Both the position numbers and the translations under genes were made by a program. Source: Basidiobolus meristosporus CBS 931.73 (Eukaryota > Basidiobolomycota > Basidiobolomycetes > Basidiobolales > Basidiobolaceae). From it: a DNA stretch of 64,000 nt. Below are positions 44,056 to 55,062 of the stretch, piece after piece. The notes under the pieces are model-generated. The model did not search any database. It was not told the origin of the DNA and saw nothing but the letters and a program-made list of their open reading frames with translations. How positions within the stretch are numbered: position 1 is the first letter of the stretch; each line of letters opens with the position of its first letter. The stretch spans positions 1 through 64,000 of the forward strand of contig MCFE01000387.1 of assembly GCA_002104905.1 (NCBI GenBank), read 5' to 3'.

Positions 44056-44618
44056 TTAGTTTTCGCGCTGAGGAAAGAGGAAGCAATAGTGCCAAGAATA
44101 CATACCATCATCTTGACGAATTCGTCATAGTTGATTTGACCGTCACCATCGACATCAGCTTCGCGGATCATCTCGTCAACCTCCTCATCAGTAAGCTTCT
44201 CTCCGAGGTTGGTCATGACGTGACGGAGTTCGGCAGCAGAGATGAAACCGTTGCCATCTTTGTCGAAAACTTTGAAGGCCTCCTTAATCTCTTCCTCGGA
44301 GTCGGTGTCCTTCATCTTGCGAGCCATCAAGGTCAAGAATTCGGTAAAGTCAATTTGACCGTTGCCGTCGGCATCAATCTCACTGACCATATCTTGTAGC
44401 TCGGCCTCAGTTGGGTTTTGGCCAAGGGAGCGCATGACAGTTCCTAGCTCCTTGGTAGTGATGCTGCCATCACCATCTTTGTCAAAGAGAGAGAAAGCTT
44501 CCTTAAATTCGGCAATTTGCTCTTCGGTAAGTTGGTTGGCCTATAGGATAAGGAGAGCTTAAATCAATACACTGATACAGAGACTGTGGAGGATGACATG
44601 GTGGTCAACACATACCAT
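44056..44618 (-). CDS. CMD1: Calmodulin
   Basis: A four-EF-hand Ca2+ sensor. The first coding exon is only the ATG (44616-44618), followed by GTATGT. After the intron the protein reads [56 protein letters not shown], then [34 protein letters not shown]. All four loops are canonical, and sequence similarity to animal and plant calmodulin is very high. After KMM a donor GTATGT leads to a last exon of 12 nt, coding R-E-N and TAA, so the C-terminus is KMMREN rather than the usual MMTAK or MLSK. If the intron is retained, the frame runs on for 23 residues. About 149-150 residues. Confidence 0.96.
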
Positions 44619-45222
44619 AGTGATAGAGAAAAGCAAGAATGGGATTCTACTCTTGCATCATGAGAATGGTAAGCTCTATAAAGGGGACATGTGGGCACAT
44701 TTCAGACAACAAATCAGCTACGTTCAATGTTGGCAGCCCAATCAGAGGGAATTCAGCAAATCTGGTACATAAACTTCGTTCAACTCAAAGCTGCACACTT
44801 ACGTTGGCTTTGTGAAAGGCTCAGTAGAATGGAGATATATATGTATAAATGGACATACATTAAAAACTCGATCAATCTCAGCCTAGTTTCAATTGCAATG
44901 GTTATGCTGTGGGCACCAATTAATGGGGTAAGCCGAAGACACGTACTGTAGGATTTGCCAAAATTATGATGTGCTGACCCGAATCAGATGATCGGAAAAT
45001 TTTGGAATCGGCTGGCTCAGAGGGTTGGTGAGGAAGAGTATTGAGATGGGTTCAACAGCCATTGAAATTCCTTCTCCTTCAATTTCTACTTTTGTTGACC
45101 ACGGTACGTTAGCATATCATCAAAGGATGAGATCCATCCAACAAGTAGCCGTAGCTAGTTGGGATCTAAAGGACGAAAATGACAGCGTCAGGACTAACTC
45201 TCTTTAAATAAGGATAGCAATC
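44619..45222. other. Divergent promoter calmodulin/NAC-beta
   Basis: This 0.6-kb spacer contains the promoters of two highly expressed genes. A 60-codon plus frame (45025-45207) ends 15 bases before the NAC-beta ATG and may be an upstream ORF or noise. Confidence 0.4.
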
Positions 45223-45757
45223 ATGAACCCCGAAAAACTTGCCAAGCTTCAATCCCAAGTTCGTATTGGTGGTAAGGGTACTCCTCGTCGTAAGGTCAAG
45301 AAGGCCACCAAGGCCTCCGGTACCGACGACAAGAAGCTTCAAGGTGTTATCAAGAAGTTGAACGTCCAACCCATCCCTGCTATTGATGAGGTCAACATGT
45401 TCAAGGATGATGGCAAGGTTCTTCACTTCACCGCTCCCAAGGGTACATATACGCTCCAACAAGATCCACACGAAGTGCCCATGACTAACGACGAATTTAT
45501 TTATAGTTGCTGCCTCTATCCAATCCAACACCTTCGTTATCTCCGGAAAGGGTGAGGACAAGGAACTTACTGAGCTTATTCCCGGAATCCTCCACCAACT
45601 TGGTCCTGAGTCCCTTGCTTCCCTTCGCAAGCTCGCTGAAGCTTACCAACAAGCTGAGGGTGCTGCTGGTGCTGCCGAGGATGATGAGGATGTCCCTCAA
45701 TTGGTTGAGAACTTCGAAGAGGCTTCCAAGGATGAGGAGAACAAGGAATCTGCTTAA
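45223..45757 (+). CDS. EGD1: Nascent polypeptide-associated complex beta subunit (BTF3/Egd1)
   Basis: A ribosome-bound chaperone subunit that shields emerging nascent chains. Exon 1 (45223-45442) gives [39 protein letters not shown] with the RRK.KK ribosome-binding motif, and [17 protein letters not shown]. Exon 2 from 45507 gives [39 protein letters not shown] and [12 protein letters not shown], ending with an acidic tail ([20 protein letters not shown]). It encodes 156 residues, the usual size. Strong codon bias is seen (AAG, GTC, CTT). One intron, spliced after CCC AAG G. Confidence 0.96.
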
Positions 45758-46363
45758 ATTAGCATAATTCCGGTCGGCACATTGTTGTTTTATAAAAGCT
45801 CATAAAAACCATTTGTAGATGCTAATATTGTGCCTAGTTGACCCTTCTTGAAGTAACTCGTCAAATAAATTTGCAATTAGCTCGAGTCTTTATTCATTGG
45901 CCATCGCGGCGTGTTGTCATTAATGCTCCTTAACGTATAGCCCTCCAATTTGCCAGAATTCAAGTCTCACCTCAGGTATTATTATTTCTATTCTGTCCAG
46001 ATATATATATACTGCCTTACGCCATCATTCAACCGGTGAAGTGGGCATCAACCAATTTAGGAACCAGCCCAAGGAGAGTATATGTACGTGTATTTGATAG
46101 CATATATGATGATTGACGTATTATGTATAAATATTATGGTGATAACGATTATTTTGGGATATTTCGATTTTTTTGATGTGTGCTTTGCTATGATGTTTAT
46201 TGCTACAATTGGCTTGTTATCCATTTATTGATTTTTATAGCTGGATTCGCAGTGTCCACTCATAGAGTTCTCATATCATCAATATACAAACGAGTCTTGG
46301 ATTTGAACTCTTCCCCACCCACTATCTCCGGCTGCTTTAGGTTTCACATTATTCTGAACTTCA
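45758..46363. other. Intergenic NAC-beta/ArfGAP
   Basis: AT-rich 0.6 kb with several ATATAT runs (46001-46013 and 46081 region). No gene was recognised. Confidence 0.4.
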
Positions 46364-47828
46364 ATGTCAACCGTCAACTTTAAAAAGGTGCTAGCTGATC
46401 TTCAAACGCAAGAAGGGAACAAGGTATTACTATGTCTACTTGCCATTTTTCGTAGGCCATCTTGCTTACGTTTGACTCAAATAGAATTGCATTGACTGTG
46501 GAGCTCCCAACCCACAATGGGCTTCAGTGACCCTAGGGATCTTCTTTTGTCTAGAGTGCTCTGGTGTTCATCGCTCTCTAGGCGTGCACATCAGGTAGTT
46601 TTTTAATGAGTTTGTTGTAGTAGCCATACATTAACAAAGAACAGCTTTGTCCGCTCTGTAACTATGGATAAATGGTCAAAGGAACAGTTGAAGCGTATGG
46701 AGGTACAGTTACTTTCAGTGAGACTTTGAAGTTCACCTTCACTCAATGGGTGCCTTTTAGTTGGGTGGAAATAAGAGAGCCTTAGAGTTTTTCGAGAGCC
46801 AACCTGATTATCGCGAGGGAATGTCAATTCGCGATAAATACACGAGTCATTTTGCCGATCTGTACCGTGAGAAGGTATTTGCTAAGGAATGTTTAAGGAT
46901 GTTCGTACGATTAGAGTATTGAGTGTTTTTGTAGCTTTCAGCAGAATGCGAAGGTCGTAAATTCAGCGTATCGTCAGCTCCAGTTTCTCGTTCAGCCTCA
47001 CCACGAATTGCGAGCAAAAAGCAAACAGCAACTTCACCAAAGCTAGGACATTCACAGCGTTCATTTTCGAGCTCCTCTTTCAATAGTAATCCTGCTAGCG
47101 AGGTGGAGCAAAGCGATTACTCTCAGAAGTCAAAGAATGAGGACTACTTTGCTCGCATGGGAATGCTTAATGAGAGTCGTCCTGATAACCTGCCTCCTAG
47201 TCAGGGCGGTAAATATGGTGGGTTTGGGAATTCCGCATACCAACCAGTCGATAGATCTACTTCAATGAACCCTCAAGATATTCTTGCAGACCCTATGAGC
47301 TATCTCTCGAAGGGTTGGTCTATGCTATCAGTTGGGGCATCGACTCTTGCCTCCGAGGGGGCTAAGCTTGCCGCCGTTGGTGCAGAAAAATTGCAAGAGC
47401 AAGTGCTTAAGCCAGCCACAGAGACTGTCACTGATCCCGATTTTACGAGAAATGTATCCAACTATGTGTCTACTTTTGGCCGAACTGTAACTGAGACCGG
47501 ATCTCGCGGTATCTCAATGTTTTCTGATTATGTTAATTCAGTCTCTCAAGGAGGACAGAGATCAACCAGCTCTTACGAGTATTCAAACCCTAATGAGAGC
47601 CATGATTATGATTCGTATCAGAGCCAGTCGAGGAATAATTACGATCCTAACCCTAGCTACAACTCCAATACTCATGATGAACCAAACAATGAAAACCACG
47701 GCTTACTGACCTCTAAAAGTAGCAGCAGTCCTCGTGCAGGCGCAGCCCGACTTTCACCTAGAGCTAGAAAGAAGACCCCCGTCAACAAGAATGATAGCTG
47801 GGATAATGAAGAATGGTCGTCATTCTAA
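46364..47828 (+). CDS. GCS1: ADP-ribosylation factor GTPase-activating protein (ArfGAP1/Gcs1-like)
   Basis: Stimulates GTP hydrolysis on Arf in COPI and Golgi traffic. Exons give [55 protein letters not shown] (C-x2-C-x16-C-x2-C zinc finger with the Arg finger in HRSLG), [11 protein letters not shown] and [16 protein letters not shown], then LYREK and [10 protein letters not shown]. The last, long exon is Ser-rich with an amphipathic ALPS-like stretch ([35 protein letters not shown]), a second repeat-like region ([16 protein letters not shown]) and the terminal [11 protein letters not shown], a WxxF/W-type adaptor motif as in yeast Gcs1. Length of about 390 residues fits. Confidence 0.92.
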
Positions 47829-48275
47829 GGCATCATTTTATCTCGCTGCAAGATGAGCAACCCCGTTTTTTCATTTCTTTTCTTATGTTTGTGTTGGGCA
47901 AATATCCACCAATTTGATACCAGCGAGCATTTACCTGACTTTTTATGTAAGTTCCGAATACACACACTACTTCCCTGGGCCACAACTATATTTACCTCGT
48001 TATTGTTTGTAAAATTGTATTAATCTATTTAAAAGCCATTTGGTTCCAGTAATCATTGCTTTACAATCTCCTAATAAATGATAGTGTTTGGGTAAGTGGG
48101 ATTTTCTAGATCAGGGCCTAGCCTAACAGTGACTAAATTTCGAAGTCAATAGTGTTGCTCCACTAATGATTATTCAAGCAATAATGAATTTTTTGGGATA
48201 GTTACCGATTACTGATATCATATCGTTCTTTCAAACGAATTTGTAGGTTTCGTTTCATCATTCTCTATAGCTGTT
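47829..48275. other. Spacer ArfGAP/DUF3605 with a possible upstream exon
   Basis: A candidate short first exon (48078-48090, ATG ATA GTG TTT G then GTAAGT) and an acceptor at 48246 would add about 15 residues to the following gene. No other feature was recognised. Confidence 0.35.
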
Positions 48276-48817
48276 ATGCTTACTACCTCCAAACCCCTTG
48301 ACTCTCAGTTAACTCCTGAGAATTGGGAGGCTCCTTTGTTAACCTGGGAACTGATTCGGAATCGTATTGGTAGTGTCTAGTATTTTTCATCTCACTGAGT
48401 GCACTTGAGCTTAGTATTATTTCTGTAGAGACCGATTCAGTCCATCTACTACGTCGCTCGCTAAATGCCGAAAGAAAATACCGTGACTGGATTGTGAAAA
48501 TTAAGGAGGAATATGGGAGCACAGATGTGTATGTCCAACAGGTTGCCCTTGGTTGGCAGGATTCCGAGGGACGTACAGTAAAGGGACCTGACTATAAGTT
48601 TGTTCCGAACGACTTCCCTTATAATATGGAGGAAGGCCTAAGCCATTGGGTATTCTGGTATCGGAAAGACTACTCTTTGGAGGACATAAAGAGAATCTTA
48701 CAGCATGAGCTACCCGGCAAAGAATTCCAGTTTTTCATTAATCCCAAAGCTAGACAATCTGTCAAAACTGTTTCTCATGCACATGTCATGTTCAGAGAGA
48801 AAACTGCCGAAGAGTAG
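48276..48817 (+). CDS. DUF3605-family protein
   Basis: A fungal protein of the DUF3605 type, biochemical role unknown. The coding start MLTTSKPLDSQLTPENWEA is followed by LLTWELIRNRIETDSVHLLR (split by an intron with donor GTAGTG), NAERKYRDWIVKIKEEYGS, YKFVPNDFPYNMEEGLSHWV, FWYRKDYSLEDIKRILQHEL and FFINPKARQSVKTVSHAHVM. The PNDFPYN.EEG..HWV.W and FFINP...SV....H.HV blocks are the conserved core. Intracellular, single domain, about 160 residues. A spliced 5' exon at 48078 could extend it by a short hydrophobic segment (MIVFGFVSSFSIAV). The stop is at 48815. Confidence 0.8.
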
Positions 48818-49127
48818 GTACCTGGTCTATTGAGCTCCACTCCACTGAATATGTATATGTATATAGTCGTGTATCATACAGATAATATACCGACATCATA
48901 ATACATTGTAGTGTATTGCCAGGTTGAGCTCGACACATCTTAAACATTAATAAAACACTGATGATTAAAGTAAAACCAAAATTCCACGATCATCCAAGGA
49001 AATTTCTGGGAAGTGAATATTGGCTATGGCGCAAATCGGTAAATCGTCGAATCTAGACAGTGTGATATTAAAGGAAAGTTGCTTCTAATGTCCTTGGTCC
49101 CACTCAACTTGGTCTTTCTTTTGCAGT
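48818..49127. other. Spacer DUF3605/LMW-PTP
   Basis: About 310 bp including AT repeats near 48850-48900. TTGCAG directly before the PTP ATG leaves room for a 5' intron. Confidence 0.35.
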
Positions 49128-49842
49128 ATGCCAGAAACAAGAGTGCTTTTCGTGTGCCTTGGTGGGTGTTTTTATTGTTTCTAGCTATATGTTTAGTTTT
49201 TAATTCTTCTTCTCAGGCAACATATGTCGCTCACCCATGGCCGAGGCGGTGTTTGCACACACCGTAAAATCAAAGGGCCTAGGTGACAAATTCTTTATCG
49301 ATAGTGCCGGTACTGCAGCTTATCATGTCTGGATATTTCTTAAAAACCGAATTTTGTTAAGCAAATAATTGACACTGACGAGACAGGTTGGAGAAACTCC
49401 TGATTCAAGATCGGCTGCAACTTGTAGAAAGCACGGAGTTCCAGTTAACTCACGGGCTAGACAAGTTAGTGACACTATTTTTGCCGTGTTTTCGAAGATC
49501 CCTAGGGTTAACCAATTAACTTCTATAGGTGAGCGCGAAGGATTATACTGACTTTGATTACATCCTGTGCATGGACGAATCCAACCTGGCCAATTTGAAG
49601 GCGCGCAAACCCAAAAACTCAAAGGCTACAGGTAATCTTATATAGAAAAGCTTCCTATATCACAAGGTACCAGTTAGTTCTAATACCCTTGTCTACACAC
49701 AGTTGAGATGTTTGGTCGATTTGACCCTGAGGGCGAGTTGGTTATTGAGGATCCTTACTACGGAGGTCAAGATGGCTTCGAACACAACTTTAGACAGGTC
49801 ACTCGCTGCTCTCTGGGTTTCTTGAAGAGCTTAGGGTATTAG
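49128..49842 (+). CDS. LTP1: Low-molecular-weight protein tyrosine phosphatase
   Basis: Class II Cys-based phosphatase. Exon 1 MPETRVLFVCLG joins after an intron to NICRSPMAEAVFAHTVKSKG, giving the P-loop VCLGNICRS (C-x5-R). Then FFIDSAGTAAYHVGETPD, SAATCRKHGVPVNSRARQV, the stretch DYTDFDYILCMDESNLANLK, FGRFDPEGELVIEDPYYG with the general-acid Asp (DPYYG), and EHNFRQVTRCSLGFLKSLGY. The fold is complete at about 155 residues. Four introns. The preceding TTGCAG could be an acceptor for a non-coding 5' exon. Confidence 0.94.
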
Positions 49843-49935
49843 GGCTTTTAGATTATTTATTTATCATCCATTATGCATACAAGCTTGAAAATGCAAATAA
49901 AGTACGTCTAGTGTCTATATGCTCTGGTGGGCGTC

Positions 49936-51726
49936 TCAAACTGACAATAGTTTCAGAATGTAAACAAGTGCACCCACCATGGTGAACATTCCAAATAAAT
50001 ATTGGAAGACCAATATAGTGGCCACTTCTTTAGCCTCACCGGTTGGGCTAAAAAACTGCGACAAAATCATTATCGAGGTTGCAGTAGGTACACAGGATGC
50101 AAACATGGCCAGGAAACGCAATGGCTTGTCCTCCACGGGGATCCAGTGTATCGTGTAAGTAAGAAATTGAATGGTTAGAATCCCGATTATAGGCGTGATG
50201 ATTAACTTCACCACGACGAAAGATAGCGAAATATACAGCGGTATCGCGTCAATACTGAATTTTGCTAATGCTCCGCCCAAGTTGGCTAACGACAAAGGCA
50301 AGTAGGCCGAGCCTATCATCGAGATAACCTCGAACAAGAATTCTAGCGGTGGCTCGAATGGACTGTTGGGGGTTTCTCTAATCCACATACGTTTCAAAAT
50401 CGGTATTAGCCCGATCACTATCCCCGCGATCACTGCGATGTTGGGTGGTGAAAAGATGACCGACAAAATGTCAACCATGCGAGTGCTTAGCTTCGCTGAG
50501 CGTGGTGGCATTGCCTTATCAAAGTCTGTTATACCACTAAAGGTGGTCCGTGTGCGTATTGGGTGCCCTATCACACTTGGATCAAGACCCTCCTCTTCAC
50601 TGATGACATGGAAGCTGGAAATAGTGGTGCATGTTCTTTTGAGATTTCCCGGTACACTGATTGGGTTCGTTAGTATACTGCTGTTGGAGTATTTTCGACT
50701 AATAGGAATGTTAGCCGGTTCTGATGAATGTCGTATCATCGGTTGTCTGGTGGAGATACACTTGGAGCTCTCCGTATCGCTGAAAGTTACTCTGGAGCAT
50801 CTTCGTTTACTGGAGGGCTCCGAATATGTTGGGGGACCCATTTTCTCACACGAAGGGTATCCTTGCGCCATGTCATCAGTATCCATCTTGTCTAGCGTGG
50901 CGGTCCGGCCCTCCTCATCCAACTCTGCGTCTTTATAATCATGTTCTACCAATTTGTATCCCCCTAGTGTGAACAGACTGAGATTGAACAGCATGATCAG
51001 GACTGACATGTAGGCAACCCCGATGGAGCTATCCCCTGGCTTGAAAGGCGGACTGTCTCCCACTGAAACCATTACCGCCAAAGGCAGATCGCCCTATCAA
51101 ATCATCGTCAGGAAAATAGAAGAAACGGTATATCAATGATGGAATTATACCCAGTTAGCCCAAATCGACGCCGCTTTGAAGACAAAAGTCGGTTACTAGC
51201 ACAGTTGAATTGTAGGGGGTTGAATGATTTACCAACAAAGCCATTCCGAAAGTTCTTTGGCAATGGCACAAAGGATTTATAGGCCAGACCAAACACTCCC
51301 CCTAGGAAGATATAGAACAGCACCACGCAGGCCAACATTCTTTCGCTTAGTTAGCTGCGGCTCAATGTCGAAGTGGGCTTGTAAAAGCTCTTACCCCATT
51401 TGTGAGAGATTGTCTACATTTATGCTGGTCACCATTTTTGAGAACAGCAAGCATGGTAGCAAGAAGTTGACAATGATCTGGTTCAACCCAAGTTAGCCTA
51501 TATCAACGAGGAGGTAGATTGGACTGGCTACCTTTGACAATCCCTTTGATGTAACCGGATTCAGAATACCACTTCTCGCCAGAAACACGCCAAAACCTAC
51601 ATTCGAATCTGTACAGTATTTGAGCCGGCATATATGCTTCTACATATTCTTACCAACATTGATTACTAGCTTTAATATGGGTTTCAGAGCTATCCAGACT
51701 ATATTCAACGTGTTAGTAGCGGACAT
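49936..51726 (-). CDS. Auxin-efflux-carrier-family membrane transporter (ECM3-like)
   Basis: A membrane transport protein of the AEC family. Starting at MSATNTLNIVWIALKPILK, exons give GFGVFLARSGILNP, IIVNFLLPCLLFSKMVTSI and ACVVLFYIFLGGVFGLAYKS, then WANWGDLPLAVMVSVGDSPPF and YMSVLIMLFNLSLFTLGG. A hydrophilic central loop follows (acidic then Ser-rich, with PISRKYSNSSILTN), then the C-terminal helices (FSPPNIAVIAGIVIGLIPIL, PLSLANLGGALAKFSID, FLAMFASCVPTATSIMILSQ). N..NLP.A..... and the ASCVP.ATS..I region are AEC hallmarks. Similar to yeast YBR287W and Ecm3; substrate unknown. Five or more introns in the N-terminal half; one large last exon. Confidence 0.88.
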
Positions 51727-52190
51727 GATCTCAACTCCGCCCTTGTTCAGATGAAAGAAACCAGCAAACAATAGAAAGGCTGCTTTCTTATATTTGCAGG
51801 TACGGTAGATCATGATTAAACATCGTTTCAAGAAGAGCACTCGCTATTGTTGTCACCCAGTGATCGTAAATCATTTCGTCCCCTCCTAAGCTTTAGGGCG
51901 ACGATGGAGGATGGGGATGGGGGATTGGAAACAATAGACCCATACTTCACTCATCATGCGCTTTGCCACACTGCCCTGGGATGACACATATATTTGAAAC
52001 AGACATAATAAGTGGCAAAGTCATTTGTAATTTACTAGTAGACAACCTAGATGGATACAGACCATCCAGTGGGTAATTAATGTAGTGGATCTTCCAAACA
52101 GTCCTTGATCAACAAGTGCATATTCAGGCCGAAAAAAAATACAAAAAAGAAAGGAGCGTGACATTATACTAGAAAGCACGACAACGTTGA
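51727..52190. other. Spacer AEC transporter/small ORF
   Basis: This is the transporter promoter on the minus strand. No other element was recognised. Confidence 0.4.
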
Positions 52191-52460
52191 TTACATCGCA
52201 AGACTGCTTGAGGATCGGTCGCCCCGGGGAGTGTTCGCTCTTGCCATATATTCCTCGAGTCGCATCGACAAATCCACCATGGAAGGCTTGTTATGGATGT
52301 GTTGACGTCTGTTATTGAGGCAAAAATTCTTCGCCTGCTCCATGTTCCTTCGATGTTGGATTCTTCTAAGAGGGGTATATGTGTTGTTCGTTCTTTGCGA
52401 TAGCAGAAGGAAATATCTTTGGGCGTTATCGAGAAAGTGGCGCGTTATTTTATCGTCCAT
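52191..52460 (-). CDS. Small basic protein, 89 aa, unknown
   Basis: A single uninterrupted frame from MDDKITRHFLDNAQRYFLLL to RGDRSSSSLAM, family not recognised. It is predicted helical in the first two thirds, with Arg/Gln/Asn-rich sequence (RRIQHRRNMEQAKNF, NNRRQHIHNKP). No signal peptide or membrane helix is present. Amphipathic spacing (FLDNAQRYFLLLSQ) and a later VDLSMRLEEYMA segment argue for a real helical protein, but a chance frame is possible. Confidence 0.42.
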   Translation of the reverse strand: MDDKITRHFLDNAQRYFLLLSQRTNNTYTPLRRIQHRRNMEQAKNFCLNNRRQHIHNKPSMVDLSMRLEEYMARANTPRGDRSSSSLAM

Positions 52461-53307
52461 AATAGTAAGGTGTTAAGTGAATTATGCGGGTTCGTTTATT
52501 TGATTTGCCGTGGCAAAGGATTCTGGATATGACCTTGGCGGTTTGTTCCCTTCGAAGAGATTTTATATTGACTTGAAACTTCGTCTTGGGACTATCTCAC
52601 TAATCGGCTAACCCTAACCGAGCCGTTTCTCAAGTGAAGTCTAATCCCATTGGCTGAATTCCTACAGTGAACTGATGTTATCTCTCAGCCTAATACTGAA
52701 ATCCGGACCATGCCGGTTTTAAACTTGCCAAGCGATAGAGAAAGTCGATGAATTCCACATGGAGCCATTGATTTTGTCGATACTTTCAATACGTGTATTC
52801 TATCTTGTAACCTTCTTAATTTTTCTTATGGCAATTCAACTTTTTTGTTCCCACATTGAATTCCCCCCCAAAACAACTACTTGTATTGGCCATTTCTACC
52901 ATCACAAATTCACCCACAAATGACTGCCCATGATTTCTCCGGAAGTTGGCCAGGTTACTCACCCAGGTCCCCTAGCCCTAAATCCTCGACCATGAAGGTG
53001 GAGAAACTTGTAATCTTATGATTACCAAGGCGTCTAAGCCACCAAATGATACCACTGCTGTCAAATAAATTACCACACGAAATATCTACCCAATTTGAAA
53101 ATTCCGTCTCTAGAAAATCCCGAAAACCTTACCAAACTCACTAGTATAGGCAGAATTATGGTTAGATAGCCCAAGGAGGTTTGATAATCGCGTAGATTCA
53201 GTCAGTGGCTTAGATGCCTACTATGTTGCAAGCAGTATAAAAGTATCCACCTTAGTCCTTGAAAAAGTGTGCTCAACTTCGCATTGAAGAAATCCTCCTT
53301 TGAAAAC
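52461..53307. other. Upstream region of the tandem-repeat gene
   Basis: It contains an AACCCTAACC stretch at 52610-52619, a C7 run at 52863-52869 and TATAAAAG at 53236-53243. No coding exon was found. Confidence 0.45.
53236..53243 (+). promoter_or_regulatory. TATA box of tandem-repeat gene
   Basis: TATAAAAG is located 72 bp upstream of the ATG at 53308. Confidence 0.55.
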
Positions 53308-54357
53308 ATGTCCTACAACCGCTCACCTCTTTCCCGTTCTCGCCAAAACGTTGGAAACAACTACGATGAGGAGCAGAACCGTAATCAAAATCGCTATGGT
53401 CGTGGATTAGGTCGTCAGTACGACAATGAATATGAGCAATATCCTCGCAGCGGTCGCTATGGTCGCAACTTGGGTCGCCAATATGAGGATGAGGAAGAGC
53501 AAGAATATCCTCGTAGCCGTCGCTATGGCCGCGGCTTCGGTCGTCAGTATGAGGATGAGGAGCAAGAATATCCCCGCAGCCGTCGCTATGGCCGTGGATT
53601 TGGTCGCCAATATGAGGATGAGGAACAAGAATATCCTCGTAGCCGTCGTTATGGCCGCGGTTTCGGTCGTCAGTATGAGGATGAGGAACAAGAATATCCC
53701 CGCAGCCGTCGCTATGGCCGTGGCTTAGGTCGCCAATATGAGGATGAGGAGCAAGAATATCCTCGTAGCCGCCGCTATGGTCGTGGCTTTGGACGTCAAT
53801 ATGAGGATGAGGAGCAGGAATATCCCTACAGCCGCCGCTATGGCCGTGGACTTGGTCGCCAATACGAGGATGAGGAGCAAGAATATCCCTACAGCCGCCG
53901 CTATGGCCGTGGACTTGGTCGCCAGTACGAGGATGAGGAGCAAGAATATCCCTACAGCCGCCGCTACGGTCGTGGCTTTGGACGTCAATATGAGGATGAG
54001 GAGCAAGAATACCCCTACAGCCGCCGCTATGGCCGTGGACTTGGTCGCCAATACGAGGATGAGGAACAAGAGTATCCTCGTAGCCGCCGCTATGGCCGTG
54101 GCTTTGGACGTCAATATGAGGATGAGGAGCAAGAATATCCCTACAGCCGCCGCTATGGCCGTGGCTTAGGTCGCCAATATGAGGATGAGGAGCAAGAATA
54201 TCCTCGTAGCCGCCGCTACGGTCGTGGCTTAGGTCGCCAATATGAGGATGAGGAGCAAGAGTATCCCCGCAACCGTCGCTATGGCCGTAATCTGGGCCGC
54301 CAGTACGAAGGTGAGGAGCAATACCCCCGTAACCGCCCATACGGCCGCCAATACTAG
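53308..54357 (+). CDS. Tandem 21-residue Arg/Gly/Tyr-acidic repeat protein
   Basis: A single-exon protein of about 349 residues; no family recognised. The N-terminus (MSYNRSPLSRSRQNVGNNYD) is followed by 15 near-identical 21-residue units and one partial unit. The unit is R-R-Y-G-R-G-(F/L)-G-R-Q-Y then an acidic half E-D-E-E-Q-E-Y-P-(R/Y)-S, so each alternates an RG-aromatic block with an acidic block. The end PYGRQY lacks the acidic half. The underlying DNA period is 63 bp. No signal peptide, so intracellular. The pattern of Arg/Tyr stickers and acidic spacers resembles RGG-type low-complexity proteins that form condensates or bind RNA; that is inference. TATA box 72 bp upstream. All repeat units lack stop codons on both strands, producing long shadow frames. 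Confidence 0.8.
   Translation: MSYNRSPLSRSRQNVGNNYDEEQNRNQNRYGRGLGRQYDNEYEQYPRSGRYGRNLGRQYEDEEEQEYPRSRRYGRGFGRQYEDEEQEYPRSRRYGRGFGRQYEDEEQEYPRSRRYGRGFGRQYEDEEQEYPRSRRYGRGLGRQYEDEEQEYPRSRRYGRGFGRQYEDEEQEYPYSRRYGRGLGRQYEDEEQEYPYSRRYGRGLGRQYEDEEQEYPYSRRYGRGFGRQYEDEEQEYPYSRRYGRGLGRQYEDEEQEYPRSRRYGRGFGRQYEDEEQEYPYSRRYGRGLGRQYEDEEQEYPRSRRYGRGLGRQYEDEEQEYPRNRRYGRNLGRQYEGEEQYPRNRPYGRQY
53430..54330. repeat. 63-bp tandem repeat array within the coding region
   Basis: About fourteen full 63-bp units occur in tandem. They differ mainly at third codon positions and at the F/L and R/Y alternation, indicating expansion with purifying selection on the protein. Confidence 0.85.
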
Positions 54358-55062
54358 GCGATCTTATCATATTGCCAACGTAAGAAAACCCCGTTATATA
54401 ACTATTGTACCTAACTAAGCTTTTTTATCAAAACGGTAACGGTAACTGTTCATTCGAGATAAAATAAAATCCCAAAAAACCAATTCTGCCCGGGTCCTAG
54501 CAACTGATTTTCCACATCTTCACCGATTCCTAGACCGCAAACAGATTAGCATTGCATGTGCATGCCTTATCTAATCATCTAAGGAACCGTGAATTGGCAA
54601 ATAGCGGTAAATCCACCATACCTAGCTGTAATGAGCTGTCAAATAACCATCCACTCCGGTATGTCGGAATATAGGCTATTTCCATTAACAGAGCCTCTGT
54701 AGCTAGAATGGTACTGTTTCAAAAATTCCCATACATACCTCCAGGAATGATTCGGTATAATAGTTCATCTATATTCCGATATTCAGTTCAAAGGAAATGA
54801 CATGCAAGAAACACTGTAATTTGGCTTGCGCTTAACAACATAGGTATCTTGGATGACAAGATCATTCGAAACAAATGAATTATACAAGGAAACGGAGTTG
54901 TTTATTTGCTCCGTTGTGGATTTCTCATTGAACATTAGTTATTATGGATAAATAAACTGGAAAAATAATAAGTACAAGCAGGCAGAAGAAGGTCACATCG
55001 CAAGCAATTATAGCTCTATGCTGGGACAAAACGATATCTATGTATAATCCACGCTACTGTCC
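54358..55062. other. Convergent 0.7-kb spacer, no gene seen
   Basis: AT-rich 3' flanks. No coding or regulatory element was recognised. Confidence 0.4.

Noticed and set aside
45025-45207. 60-codon frame before NAC-beta
   Set aside because: Could be a uORF, but nothing distinguishes it from noise.
53273-54370. 365-codon open frame on the minus strand across the 63-bp repeats
   Set aside because: The repeat unit is a multiple of three without stops in several frames, so opposite-strand frames stay open by construction. The plus frame has a TATA box and the conserved protein pattern.
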